Positions 25,945 to 38,239 of a stretch of 64,000 nt of DNA are shown piece by piece (within the stretch, counting starts at the first letter, position 1; each line of letters starts with the position of its first letter). Source of the DNA: Allacma fusca (Eukaryota; Arthropoda; Collembola; Symphypleona; Sminthuridae); contig OX359245.1 in NCBI GenBank assembly GCA_947179485.1, forward strand, positions 47,665,067 through 47,729,066, read 5' to 3'. Below the pieces are notes generated by a model, which was not told where the DNA came from, ran no database searches, and saw only the letters and a program-made list of their open reading frames with translations. The translations under genes and the position numbers were made by a program.

Positions 25945-27137
25945 TTTTGCCCCAGTTGTTTACCCATGCATATTTTAAGCTCAAATAATGAATTACAGTA
26001 ATTGTCAAATTTATCCCGAAATCTTGATTTGATTCAAAACAATTATAAAAAGTTTCTTAAATTAAAAATAACTCTTCCTTGCATCTTCTGAAATAATTTA
26101 TGATTATTCTTCTGACTGATTTAACTAATTTAGCTAAATTGTCAAATTTAAATGTACATTGTTAACAGCGTTTGTTTTTACAATTTTTAGCCCCTTATTG
26201 TAATTTGTGTTATCAACAGAGGTTGGTTCATAAAATATTTGCAAGTCGGTAGAATATAAAATAGTCTCGAGCAAGTATGGCTCGATAATGCAAGGACCAA
26301 CGCTGGAAACAGTTTAATTAGTTTTAGAAACGCTTTGAAACTTTTATGTTTTTATACAATACTACTATACTGTTATAATTGATGATATTAATAATAATTG
26401 ATTCCCGGATTCTAATGTTATAGATTTAACTATATTCGTTTCAACGTTTTCAAATAGATACGGATCCACATACTTATTCCACTTACAAAAGCAAAAACGC
26501 CCTCTTTTCTAATACTGTCAACAAAACCCGTTCAATCTGTACTTTTATTAGATCCTATTACAGTTGTAGTTTTTATGACCGGTATGGAATTTTAAAACGT
26601 AAATTGCATATTTTGTTTTCCCAAAATCTTCCAAAATTGGATTTATGAAGTACATCTTTAACCCCGACTTTTTGTACGTTTTGCTGCATCATCAGAAATG
26701 TCAAATTTTGCTGAAAAATCCTAAAAAAATATCCGGCGACGTTGCAACTTACACTGTTAAACAAGGTAAATTACGGCAAAGGCATGAACGAAAGTTGCTG
26801 TAGGTTCAAATGTTTTAAGTACGGTCAATTTTCAAGTAAGATATATCCTCAGATTTTGAGCTAAGGAGATCGAACATATTTTGAACACGCTGGAAAAAGA
26901 TTTATCAAATTTTGGAGCAATTAAATTTTCTTCTTTAAAAAATGGCGTTACATGCGCTAAAGGTGTACTGAATTGTTTCATTACTCATTTTATCATTAGT
27001 CAGACGTTCTTTGGTTGTTTAACTACTTAAAAAATGTTGAAGTGGTGTTGAATTTTACTGATCTTAAATAAAAATTAATTGAATCATGCGTCGTTCTGAA
27101 ATTTGTTTTGTGAAATTGTTTTGGGTCACAATTTGGA
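25945..27137 (+). repeat. Long unclassified dispersed repeat R1, copy 1
   Basis: From AGTTGTTTACCCATGCATA to GGTCACAATTTGGAGCA this parallels 35,012-36,150 and 38,240-39,236 (continuing at 52,890). Shared blocks in order include AAGCTCAAATAATGAATTAC, AATTTATCCCGAAATCTTG, TTTTTAGCCCCTTATTG, GAGGTTGGTTC, TTTGGAGCAATT and AATCATGCGTCGTTCT. No shared ORF and no terminal repeats were identified. It may be a non-autonomous element or a fragment of a larger one. Confidence 0.7.
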
Positions 27138-27265
27138 GCAGGGTTGGGTTTTTTTTTGGTTTTTTTCAAAAAAACCAAACTAGATTTTTTTGGTTTAAAC
27201 CGAGTTTTTTTTGCTTTAAACCAGGTTTTTTTTGGTTTAAACCAGGTTTTTTTGGTTTAAACAAA
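27138..27265. repeat. GGTTTAAACC array inserted in R1 copy 1
   Basis: Begins GGGTTGGGTTT and holds at least four TTTTTTTGGTTTAAACC-type units, each with the palindrome GGTTTAAACC. It interrupts R1 directly after TTTGGAGCA, as seen by comparison with 52,900-53,040. The CAGGGTTG-like start resembles an hAT end, but no right terminus was found; a GGTTTAAACCATGGTTTAAA piece near 27,591 may belong to it. Confidence 0.45.
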
Positions 27266-28964
27266 TTTTCTATTCAAAACATTGATTAATATGCAAAAAC
27301 ATGTGAATTTGAACAAATTTACTGATTTCCCAAACTCAGTAAGTATCACAAAGCATTAAATATTTAATAATTTAGATATAATTTTAACGATAACTTTGCA
27401 GCATAAACACAAGTTTGGCATTTTTCATTTTACAAATGATTCCGAATTTCTAAATGTACAAGACTAAAAGCTAATAGTATTTTTTACTTCGCTAAAGTTT
27501 AACTACACAATATCACAGTAACTGCACAAGTTTTGTGCACGACGAAATATAAGGATTTTGGATTGAAAATATTAAAATTTTACGGTATCAAGGTTTAAAC
27601 CATGGTTTAAATTATTATGTTTTCTTAAATTCATTATGTAATGTTTTAGGAATGCTGCACATAAGGCAGATGCTCGTATGTTTACTCGAGTTTATGTAAA
27701 CATTGGTGGTTCAATCCTCAGTTCCGAATTGAGATTTAGACTGACAATTAGTAAAGTTATTTGATTCCCCAAAATTGTATGTATCTCCATATATTTATTT
27801 GATCCCGTACTATCTTACACCTTGCGATGTCTCGATTCCCAAACCATTGTGTACAAGTATCATCAAAGCCATTGACAGCAAAAAATAATTAAAGTTTAAT
27901 AAAACTTAATGGGGTGAGATTTTACTCACAATTAGAGGAAAAAAAGGATTTATAAAAAACAAACTTGCCAACGACTGATAAAAGTTTATAAAGAATATAA
28001 ATCAGAGATCTTACTCTTGTGCAGGCCAAAGCTACTCGACACTGGCGTAGCGTATATATGCTCAAAATAAAGGGTTACAACGAATTTGGAGTTAGTAAGG
28101 TAATAATATATGTGGGTTTTATTTCCCTGCAAAATGTGCTATTTGTGCAGCAACGTCAGGGACTTACAAAATTAGGGGCTGAATAAACTGACCAATTCGA
28201 GTAATAGTGCTACAAAAAAAGGTTTGGGAGTGCCGAGTCGTACCAGTAAAAGCACAGAGGAACAAAAAAGGTCTCTTCCAGGTAAGGGCTGCAGAGGACA
28301 AGTGATTTCCTTGGGTCAAGTCCACGGCATGTATACCCTGGACTTGGCCCGGATTTGCTAATGTAGCCAATATTGCGAATATTGGTTGCTAGACCACTGT
28401 TCCTATTCAACAATAATAGATACCTACATTAAGGTAAAAATAATTAAGGCATACATAAAATGAGTTGATAGGAATCCTACTAACTCGTTAACTACACACA
28501 AATACATAGACTCTTGAGCCTTAAACACATAGTAAAAATATTCTAATTGGGCAAACAAAAAAATGAGTGAGTGAGGAAGTATTATCGACGTATTAGCATG
28601 GACCGTGTGCTTTATGGGAACACCTTCCATGCTAATTTTTAACTTATGCTGAACACATGTGCTCTATATTCCCTTGACGCTATCCTCATCATATTCTCCC
28701 TTTACCCTTTTCCTACAATCATAGCAATTTATAATTTATTTTATAATATATTGTTACTTATTCTTTAATATTCTTTTTAATGAATTTTGAACAAACTTAT
28801 TGCAACTGTCGACACTTTTAAACCATACCGGATCAGACACAAGACCACATGATTCGGCCAGGGACAGTTCCATCACTAAAAGCACGGTAAAGATTATACG
28901 TTTCAATTACGCTGTGTCTAATTAATACAAATGATCCCTGCTGACAGCAATGCGTAAAATTCAA
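27266..28964. other. No gene seen
   Basis: AT-rich 3' flank of the GMC locus. Short open frames at 28,164-28,630 have no recognisable motif. CCATACCGGATCAGAC near 28,824 is not part of a recognised exon. Confidence 0.45.
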
Positions 28965-31900
28965 CTATTTGTGGTCCGTCTTATGTAATCTCCAAGTTTT
29001 CTGAATCATTTCCGCTCCCATCTCGCCAATCATTATCGTAGGAGCATTGGTATTAGCTGAAGTGACGTAAGGCATTATCGAAGCATCAATGACCCTTAAG
29101 TTCTTTGTCCCGATGACTCTCAGCTCTGAGTCAACGACTGCAATTGTCGAACCAGGTTTTCCCATTGCGCAAGTCCCACTGGGATGGTATACAGTTAGAG
29201 AATAATGCCGATGGTAACATTCCCAGTAAACATCGCTCTTAAACGTATCGTTCTCACACCCCGGAAAAGGAGTGCTGTGTAGTCTTGCATTGATGGCTTT
29301 AAACGTCGAAGCGTTCTCTACCAAGTCAACACCTCGCTTCGCTCCTTCCACAAGGACCTTCAAATCTAGTTTATTTTCAAAATAATTAGGGTCAATTAGT
29401 GGAGGTATCAATGGATCCCTACTTCTCAGTCTGATCTCACCCCTTGAGAAATGATGCACTGCCGTGCTCATGATTTGAAATGACTCTTGTCCATGGGCTC
29501 CTTTGAAAAATTGTTTCAGTATGCCCGGCTTGATATTAAAAGTCTCGGTGTAAACACGATCAATTAGTTTGAACGCATTTATTCCTAGGATCATGTGCTG
29601 AATGTCTGGCCAGTCATGTTGACCTAAACCTTTTGCAACCTCGGACACCATGCAAGTACTAGCTTGACACGTTGTTGAGCTCATAACTCCATCACCATGT
29701 TTATAAAAGTCATTCAATGCTCTCACATTCAAATCGGTGTCCAAATTGATAGAAATCTGTTTGTCAACAATAAATGGTCCTATAATTGATGTCATATGGT
29801 CCTGTAAGTGTTTCCCAACGGGTAGGTCCGCTAAAACCGGTATCTTCAGGGATCTTAGATGATTCTTAGGACCGATGCCGGAAGCATCAGAATTTGGGGG
29901 GAATTAACAGCTCTGGCTGACAAAATTACTTCCTTGGCTGCAAAAGCAACTTTGTTTTGACCATGGCGAATGTATGTAACTCCGACGGCACGGTTTCCTG
30001 ATCCTTAAAATCTATATAATTAAACGAAATATGGCATTAATATATTAACAATAATCATGTCTTAAATATGAACTTTTAAACTGCAAGAAATTGAAAATTA
30101 TTAGACGTCTCTTTATAACAATTGTACCTTTGTAACATGTAAAAATTTCCGGATGTGTAAATTCTTCCGGTATATGTAGAAATGCGTGGTATGTATCATG
30201 GCGTTTGCCGAAATCCTCTGGTTTAGCTCTCCTGTGTTGCTGTGTATTGTACATCGGTGCACATCCTACGAAACAAATAATCCCAATATTGTGTTTTTTT
30301 GTTTTTAAATGATTATCACAAGATCATTCCAGACCTCATCCAGGTCCATTGCCCAGAATTTTTGTGAACATGAATATATTTTATAAGAAAATCACCTTCT
30401 ACAAAATCTGCGTTCAGATCTGTCCTTGGAATGCCCATTTCCTTTGCCGCTTTACAGTAAACTTCGGAAATACCCTTGTAGCTCGGTTGGGTAACTTGCA
30501 AATATCCACTACGAGAGTGGTAACTGTCTAAAATATCAAGCATTATTACATGTTGGTGTCTACATAATACACAAGATGTATGTTAAAAAATACCGGGTCG
30601 TAATTTTACGCTTTGGAAGGACAGTTGCACAGAAATTTGACGCAAAACATACCATTATCCCACTCCCCCTGGTAATTCTCTGATTGTTTTAACAATCTTG
30701 ACACGTTCTCATAATTCCAACGTGGATCCTCGTAACGTTTGCCCATCGTTCATAGTCGTACTTGTGACCTCGTAAGTAAATCATGAAGTTCAGAAAACTG
30801 CTACCTCCCAAGGACCGACCACGTGGCCAGTAGCATTCCTATAGTAATTAATGGTAGTTTCAAAAGGTATTACTACCAACATTAAGTTTAAATTTTAATT
30901 ACACTATAAAATCTGGCGTTAAATATACGCTTTATATTTGTGAAAAAAATATTTTACCCGAAATCAAATAACCATAGAATATTCTATGGGAATTTGGAAA
31001 ATTTGGTAAGAAAAAATAACACTGTAAAACCTTTTTCACCTCTGAATTCATTGCAAGGCAGTAGTGGTCGGACCAATTCAATTCAGAATTGGAAATTTTC
31101 GATTCGATTCGATTCAATTCAATTCGATTCAATTCAATTCGATTCAGTAGTATTTCGATTCGATTTGCAGCAAAGCCAAATCGAATGATTCGATTTGGGT
31201 ACTGAACTGAATCGAATCATATCATGTGAATTGCAATTCAAACAATTCATCAAAACCGCTTCGGCTGCGCACGGGTACTTTTTGTCCGCATATTCAAATT
31301 CCAAATACTACGTATACCACAACGTTTGTTATTTTAGCGTAGCTTTTACTATACCCTTTATAATGTGTATACGACACTCCAGTAACTTAAGGAAAATTTT
31401 GCATTTTCCCGCCTGAATCGTTCGATTTACGATTCAATTCGATTCACTGAGTGAATTGAACCGAATTGAATTGCTTTGGGGCAAATTGAATCAAAAATCG
31501 GTTTTTCGATTCAATTCGATTCACTGAGTGAATTGAATCGAATTGAATTGCTTTGGGGCAAATTGAATCAAAAATCGGTTTTTCGATTCAATTCAAGCTT
31601 CAAATTGAATCAAATTGAAAAATTCGAATCAAATTTATTCGATCCGACCACTACCAGGCAGGCCCTTTTCTGAGGAACAGTGTAATAACCCCAGTTAGCC
31701 TTAGGAGTGGTATAAAGGAAAATCGCGAGGAGTGGTATACTCTGTAAAGGATGCGGAAGACCCCCCGCTTTAAGAAGTAGGACTTTTGAATGCTCTGACA
31801 ATCTATTTGCTACCACTGCTTCAGCAGATCCTGCTCCAACTGATCAAATTAAAACGAAGGCACAAGTTTAGAATAATACCACTGCCGCTTAAAAACTTTG

Positions 31901-32183
31901 GTTTTCTCGTTTGGAAAATACCCTTCATTCATTCCCCAGTATTGTTATATTTATTGAAGACAAGTCCGAACTTAAACATTACAATAATAAAATCAAATTT
32001 TTCTTCCACGTCCCAAACAGCTGACAACTGGTCCTGGAGGGATTCATATGTATAGAAAAGCGTAAACCATTGTGTTAGAATCCCGATCATAAAAATAAGA
32101 AATCCGTATGAAAATGTTGTTGACAGAGGAAGTATGGCGTTTCGAAAACGGGTTAATGTATAGGCGTAAGAGGTTGAGTCCAT
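28965..32183 (-). pseudogene. GMC-family FAD oxidoreductase, disrupted
   Basis: GMC oxidoreductases are flavoproteins acting on sugars, alcohols or steroids. Six exon regions are recognisable: 32183-31982 (hydrophobic N terminus, EEKFDFII), 31839-31656 continuing at 31061-31040, 30838-30653 (WPRGRSLGGSS), 30527-30396, 30265-30128, and 30003-28965 (AVNSPQILML, then YHPSGTCAMG with the active-site His, and ANTNAPTIMIGE). The second is split by a MITE at 31062-31653. Frame breaks of one missing base occur at about 29,882 (SGIGP motif) and 30,733; the first donor also lacks a base. The FAD Rossmann site reads GAGSAE instead of GxGxxG, and LLLKAGG instead of LLLEAGG, losing the ribose-binding Glu. 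The gene looks dead; the one-base losses alone could be assembly errors, but the insertion and FAD-site changes are not easily explained that way. Confidence 0.85.
31062..31653. mobile_element. hAT-like MITE with GATTCAATTC interior, inside a GMC exon
   Basis: The 592-bp insertion has inverted ends TAGTGGTCGGA / TCCGACCACTA. The 8 flanking bases are CAAGGCAG on the left and CCAGGCAG on the right, a target duplication with one mismatch. Removing it and one duplication restores an open GMC reading frame encoding KRACLAMNSE, which proves insertion into an exon. The interior consists of GATTCAATTCGATTC units at both ends plus a tandem pair of about 75 bp (31,435-31,590). It encodes no transposase. 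Confidence 0.85.
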
Positions 32184-33195
32184 TTCTGGAGTTTATTAAA
32201 GCAAACCGAAAAGTGTAGCTTCTAATTATATGCGACACGTTTTCTGTAGATCTTCCATTCCTCGCGGGCTCTCAAACCAAAATAAAGCTCAGAGGAAGCA
32301 TCGGGTAAAATTTATTTATCTCTATCTGTAGCAATAAGGTAAGGCAAACTTTCATGCTCCAAAGGCAAACTCCAGCATGGAAAATTCTCAGACCCTAATA
32401 GAATTACAAATACGGGCAGAGATAAACGGATTGGACGGGAGAATTACATTGATTTTAAATTCGTTCCTATAGTCATACTGTTTATTTCTACATGGGATTA
32501 GGATAATACAAATTGAATTAACATTGAAACATACATGCATTAATTGTAGTATTGCAGATGTGTACACAGGATTATTATATATTTCGTATGTGTGAACTTT
32601 GAGGGAATACCTAATTCCATGTGAACTACTATAAGACATTGATAAACTCATTTTATAATTATAAGGGGGATGATAAGGCTTGAAATTGGAAATAAGATAA
32701 TAATTTACATAAGATACGGAAGTTGTTATGTTGTAATAGACATCAGGTTTTAACTGTTTATTCATTAAAAATTCCAAGGGTTTTATACCAAAACAGACAT
32801 AATAAAAATATTCATTATGGTCACAATCACGTCAGTACGAACATTGAATTATATTCCAGTCTAGTGAAAACTAGCTGGAATATTTTCTCGAATGTTCTGA
32901 TGACACATATATGTATATGCTCCCTGGATGAGGTTGACCGCTCTTTTCCACACCTTACCTCAAGCTCATCCAAGACTTTATCTTTTATTTGTATGCTAAA
33001 TAGGTGAGACGGCTTTATTTGTATAATGACAGACTAGTAAAAAATTTACAAAACTTAAAAATAATAAAGCCGAATGTTATTCCCGTTACGAGGTGACATA
33101 TAGCGGTCGAGAAAATGTTCGTTAATGAAATAAGATGGAAGAGCAGCAATTGTAAAAATCACCAACTTCATTTAAAAATTATAACATAGTGCGAA
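32184..33195. other. No gene seen
   Basis: Upstream flank of the GMC locus. An open frame of 129 codons at 32,388-32,777 (minus) shows no motif and is overlapped by another frame; not called. Confidence 0.45.
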
Positions 33196-33235
33196 AATGA
33201 CATTATTATTGAAAATGACATTATTATTGTAAATG
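33196..33235 (+). repeat. Short duplication next to the satellite
   Basis: Two copies of AAAATGACATTATTATT stand directly before the 15-bp array. Their last bases grade into the first satellite unit. Confidence 0.6.
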
Positions 33236-34957
33236 CAGTATTTGAAAATACAGTATTTGAAAATACAGTATTTGAAAATACAGTATTTGAAAATACAGTA
33301 TTTGAAAATACAGTATTTGAAAATACAGTATTTGAAAATACAGTATTTGAAAATACAGTATTTGAAAATACAGTATTTGAAAATACAGTATTTGAAAATA
33401 CAGTATTTGAAAATACAGTATTTGAAAATACAGTATTTGAAAATACAGTATTTGAAAATACAGTATTTGAAAATACAGTATTTGAAAATACAGTATTTGA
33501 AAATACAGTATTTGAAAATACAGTATTTGAAAATACAGTATTTGAAAATACAGTATTTGAAAATACAGTATTTGAAAATACAGTATCTGAAAATACAGTA
33601 CTTGAAAATACAGTATTTGAAAATACAGTATTTGAAAATACAGTATTTGAAAATACAGTATTTGAAAATACAGTATCTGAAAATACAGTATTTGAAAATA
33701 CAGTATTTGAAAATACAGTATTTGAAAATACAGTATCTGAAAATACAGTACTTGAAAATACAGTATCTGAAAATACAGTATTTGAAATTACAGTATTTGA
33801 AAATACAGTATTTGAAAATACAGTATTTGAAAATACAGTATTTGAAATTACAGTATTTGAAAATACAGTATTTGAAAATACAGTATTTGAAAATACAGTA
33901 TTTGAAAATACAGTATTTGAAAATACAGTATTTGAAAATACAGTATTTGAAAATACAGTATTTGAAAATACAGTATTTGAAAATACAGTATTTGAAAATA
34001 CAGTATTTGAAAATACAGTATTTGAAAATACAGTATTTGAAAATACAGTATTTGAAAATACAGTATTTGAAAATACAGTATTTGAAAATACAGTATTTGA
34101 AAATACAGTATTTGAAAATACAGTATTTGAAAATACAGTATTTGAAAATACAGTATTTGAAAATACAGTATTTGAAAATACAGTATTTGAAAATACAGTA
34201 TTTGAAAATACAGTATTTGAAAATACAGTATTTGAAAATACAGTATTTGAAAATACAGTATTTGAAAATACAGTATTTGAAAATACAGTATTTGAAAATA
34301 CAGTATTTGAAAATACAGTATTTGAAAATACAGTATTTGAAAATACAGTATTTGAAAATACAGTATTTGAAAATACAGTATTTGAAAATACAGTATTTGA
34401 AAATACAGTATTTGAAAATACAGTATTTGAAAATACAGTATTTGAAAATACAGTATTTGAAAATACAGTATTTGAAAATACAGTATTTGAAAATACAGTA
34501 TTTGAAAATACAGTATTTGAAAATACAGTATCTGCAAATACAGTATTTGAAAATACAGTATTTGAAAATACAGTATCTGCAAATACAGTATTTGAAAATA
34601 CAGTATTTGAAAATACAGTATTTGAAAATACAGTATCTGAAAATACAGTATCTGAAAATACAGTATTTGAAAATACAGTATTTGAAAATACAGTATTTGA
34701 AAATACAGTATTTGAAAATACAGTATCTGAAAATACAGTATCTGAAAATACAGTATCTGAAAATACAGTATCTGAAAATACAGTATTTGAAAATACAGTA
34801 TCTGAAAATACAGTATCTGAAAATACAGTAATTGAAAATACAGTATCTGAAAATACAGTATCTGAAAATACAGTAATTGAAAATACAGTATCTGAAAATA
34901 CAGTATCTGAAAATACAGTAATTGAAAATACAGTATTTGAAAATACAGTATTTGCAA
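33236..34957. repeat. 15-bp palindromic tandem satellite, about 115 units
   Basis: The unit is CAGTATTTGAAAATA. Its core AAATAC-A-GTATTT is an odd-length inverted repeat, so every unit can form a short hairpin. About 45 units in the middle (33,856-34,530) are perfectly uniform. Variants cluster: TCTGA/CTTGA pairs at 33,586 and 33,736 (150 bp apart), AAATTACAG units near 33,785 and 33,845, TCTGC units 45 bp apart near 34,530-34,580, and at the right end a 45-bp higher-order unit (TCTGA, TCTGA, ATTGA) repeated three times. Because 15 is a multiple of 3 and the unit lacks stops in several frames, long open frames occur on both strands; these are not genes. Confidence 0.97.
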
Positions 34958-35011
34958 ATTTAATACATAGCATGTAGATTTGTAGTACGTAGAAACCCAA
35001 GTGTCATGTTT

Positions 35012-36150
35012 GAGCCAGTTGTTTACATCTGCATATATTAAGCTCAAATAATGAATTACAATTGTAAAATTTATCCCGACATCTTGATTTGATTGACAAG
35101 GAATTAAAATACTTCCTTACTTCCTCTGAAATAATTTCTGATTCTTTTCAAGTTGAGCCCACTTCGTATTAAAATACTTCGAATAGTTCTAATACGCAGT
35201 AAAAAAGTTTAAAAATATTGTGAAAATAATGGCTGATCAGCTATAATCTCTTTTATAAATAAATTCTCAAAGTGTCTATTCTTCAAAAAGAAATCCTTAC
35301 GTTATCCGACATCATTGACCGTTGTATCCACAAATTTCTAAAAATATAGAAGACGATTTGCTGGAAATTAATTTTTTTTATTCCCATGGTGTCACCTAAA
35401 AGAACTATGAGAGGACCGAGATTCAAGGAACACTTTCCAAATAACATATTTTTCAAAACAATAGTCCGGCTTGGTGTTTATTTTTCTTGTATAATGACGG
35501 CATGTATTGTAAAATATTTAGCAATAAGTATCATGTAATTTATTATATCATCCGTGTCATTTTTATAAAAGAAATACCAAACAATTAAATGTGAGATTAA
35601 ATAAAGCAATTTCTCATAAAATCGACTATCAGTAAATATACGTTGAATCAACAAGTAATGTGAAAGAATATTATTTAGAAAATGGGGGGAAATGAACCTT
35701 TTCCCATGATATCCCCATAGTTAGGACTATATAGTGTAAAATTACTGACAATTTTCTATTTTAAAGCTATTTTTAGCTCCTGTTTGTAATTCAAATTACG
35801 AGAGGAGGGTGGCTCATCAAATATTTACAAGTTGGTCACATAGAACATAGCCTCGAGCAAGTCTGGTTCAACATTGAAAACATCAATAGAAATAAATAGA
35901 AGGTTGCGTTAATTTTAAGTTTATAAAAGTTTTGAAATCATTTAAGTTTACATACAATTCTATTACATTTTGGGCTAAGGAGATGGAACGTAATATTGGA
36001 GCAATTCAATATTCGTTTTTGGCAAATCTTGGTAAATGCGCTAAGGAAGTATAAATTCGAACGATAAGTGGTGTCGAACTTCTCTGAACTTAAACAAATG
36101 AGAATAATCACGCTTCGTTCTACGTTTTGTTTTTAATAGTTTAAATTTAA
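35012..36150 (+). repeat. Long unclassified dispersed repeat R1, copy 2
   Basis: Starts AGTTGTTTACATCTGCATA directly after the satellite and ends near ATCACGCTTCGTTCTACG. It shares block order with the copies at 25,945 and 38,240 but has its own internal sequence between 35,170 and 35,760. Confidence 0.65.
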
Positions 36151-38239
36151 ATTATTTTAAGATGTGTTACCAGATAAGTATGGAATAAATTTACATTTGT
36201 TTGTTTACAGCCAGATCCACTTCTTATTGTTACAAGTACCAAGGGTCGGCTATTTGGAAAATTTAAGGCATTTCGTATATTTTTAATCTAGGGAATTTAT
36301 GACACTTTGGGCATTTAAAACATTTTTGCATTTATTGAAGTGAATATTTAAGGAATTTTAGGAATCTATAAAAGTTTGGACAAATTCAATCCTTGTAGTC
36401 AATATTATATGTCAGGGTACTTACCACGGGATTGTCTAATAATATCTCAATTAAAATTCTAAAACCTTTCACACGTAGACTACATTTCTAGCCCACCTTT
36501 GTTTATTCGAGATACCTATCATTTCAAAGACAACATTAGCTTTGATAATTTGTACAGCGTTCATGAGTTTTTTGAAGAACTGTGTTTTTCCAGCAGATTT
36601 CATGGGAATAATTTTTTTATAATGTCAATTCCCTTGATGACAAATGTCGGTGTTAGAAGCTAAAAGCACGAGGCAAAGTTTCATTGGATTAGTCTTTATT
36701 TTCAAACTTTTAAAATAATCAGGAATATCATTTATGATAATTTTCTCCACCTTGCTCATTTATTCCTGACTTGTAACATTATTACAATAATTAATGTTAC
36801 TCAATTAATTCGGTTAATTCATTCAACCGTGGGTTCTTTCGCATTTAGTCTCAGTGGGAGTTTTTTGCTAATACAAATAAAATAGATATTAAACCAAACT
36901 TCTAAAGCAGGTGCAATTTAGTGCGTCCCCTCTTTATTGACTTTTTAAAGGTGCTGGCTTTCAGTGACTCAGTTAGAAATTACAATATTTAGCGATGTAT
37001 ATAAATATGGGAATTTTAATAATTTATTTAAAAAATAAGGATCCTTTAATTAGTACTGTGTTCTAGCAGTAACTCTTTCAGAGTGGTAATTAATACTGAA
37101 GCACAGAACTCCAGCTGTGCGTTATCGGGATAAACTCTCCTTCCACGTTACCTTGTTTCTTCTCCTCCATAAGGAAATGATGCTAAAAGACATGTGAATA
37201 ATGAAATGTAAAGCAGAAATGTAATACAAGAATGTAAAATGAAATCGTACTTTAGACTTGCAAAGTTTTACGTATTTGTATCAGTCTGGAAAAACATATA
37301 AAACGGCGTGAATGCTATAAATTTTTGAAAATTCTTTGTTTTTAAGTTACTTCTGAAAGTTAAAAGCTGTTATATTTAAACCCAAAACTCGAGGGGTTTT
37401 ATATTTGGATAGATAAACCACATGTCAGAATGATTACTGTAGGTAGCTGGTGACAGGGAATGCTGTACATGCCTTTATATCGATCAAACTTTACAAAGTT
37501 ATCTTGCCCTATAGAAATATGAAATTTATAATGCTTTCACGCATTCTATAATAATCTCTGAAAATAATACTAGCAAAAATTAATTACACGCGTCTCATAT
37601 TTTGAAATAAATGCACCATTAACGCCGTACAATGAATTTAGTCCCAAAATGATAACGCTCACGTGTAGAGTTAGTGAGCTGTAGCTTCAGAGCAGCCAAC
37701 GTGTACAGATAAAAATCAAAAACTCAAGTTCACATACCTATATTAATGATTTAATTTAAAATATTTGCATACTTTTTCCCGTGTTACTTTTATAATAAAA
37801 CCCTTGAGCTGGGTTTATAGTTTCCATTTCACTTCATTTTCATTTACTTTTCACGAAATATTCCCTTTTCGTATATTTATACTTTGCGCTTGCTACAAAT
37901 GTTCCCTCACAAACAATTTGATGCTCACGTGCTTTGGTTTAGGTCAAAATTATTAACATTGGCGTCAAAGTCAATGCAAAACCAACTTTCAAGGAAGACT
38001 TAGTATTTAAGATTCTGCTGAAAGTTAAAAATTGTTATATTATAACCCAAAACTCATTTTATGCAAAGGGTTACTTCAAAAGTCTTCTCCGGCAGAACAT
38101 GAAGTTCGTCTCATATTTTCAAATGAATGCAGCATTGACGCTGTACAAGGGATTTAGTCCCGAAAAGGGGGCACTTTACGTGAAAGTTTAGAGAATTTCG
38201 AAAACACATAAGTAGTAGTTTGGAGGAATTAGTCTTTGA
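36151..38239. other. No gene seen; repeat D copies
   Basis: A segment at 37,490-37,670 (CATTCTATAATAATCTCTGA, then ACGCCGTACAATGAATTTAG) resembles 38,080-38,180 and 62,090-62,200. A GGCGTGAATGCT piece near 37,311 recalls repeat A. GGCATTTCGTA / GGGCATTT pieces near 36,240-36,330 may be remnants of the hAT family at 9418. No exon is supported. Confidence 0.45.

Noticed and set aside
28164-28630. Short minus-strand frames downstream of the GMC gene as an extra exon
   Set aside because: The GMC C-terminal domain already ends with its stop at 28,965; these frames match nothing.
33236-34957. CRISPR-like array
   Set aside because: There are no spacers between units and the DNA is eukaryotic; it is a plain tandem satellite.
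33168-35047. Open frames of 610, 532 and 399 codons on both strands
   Set aside because: They are by-products of a 15-bp tandem repeat whose length is a multiple of three and which lacks stops; there is no gene.
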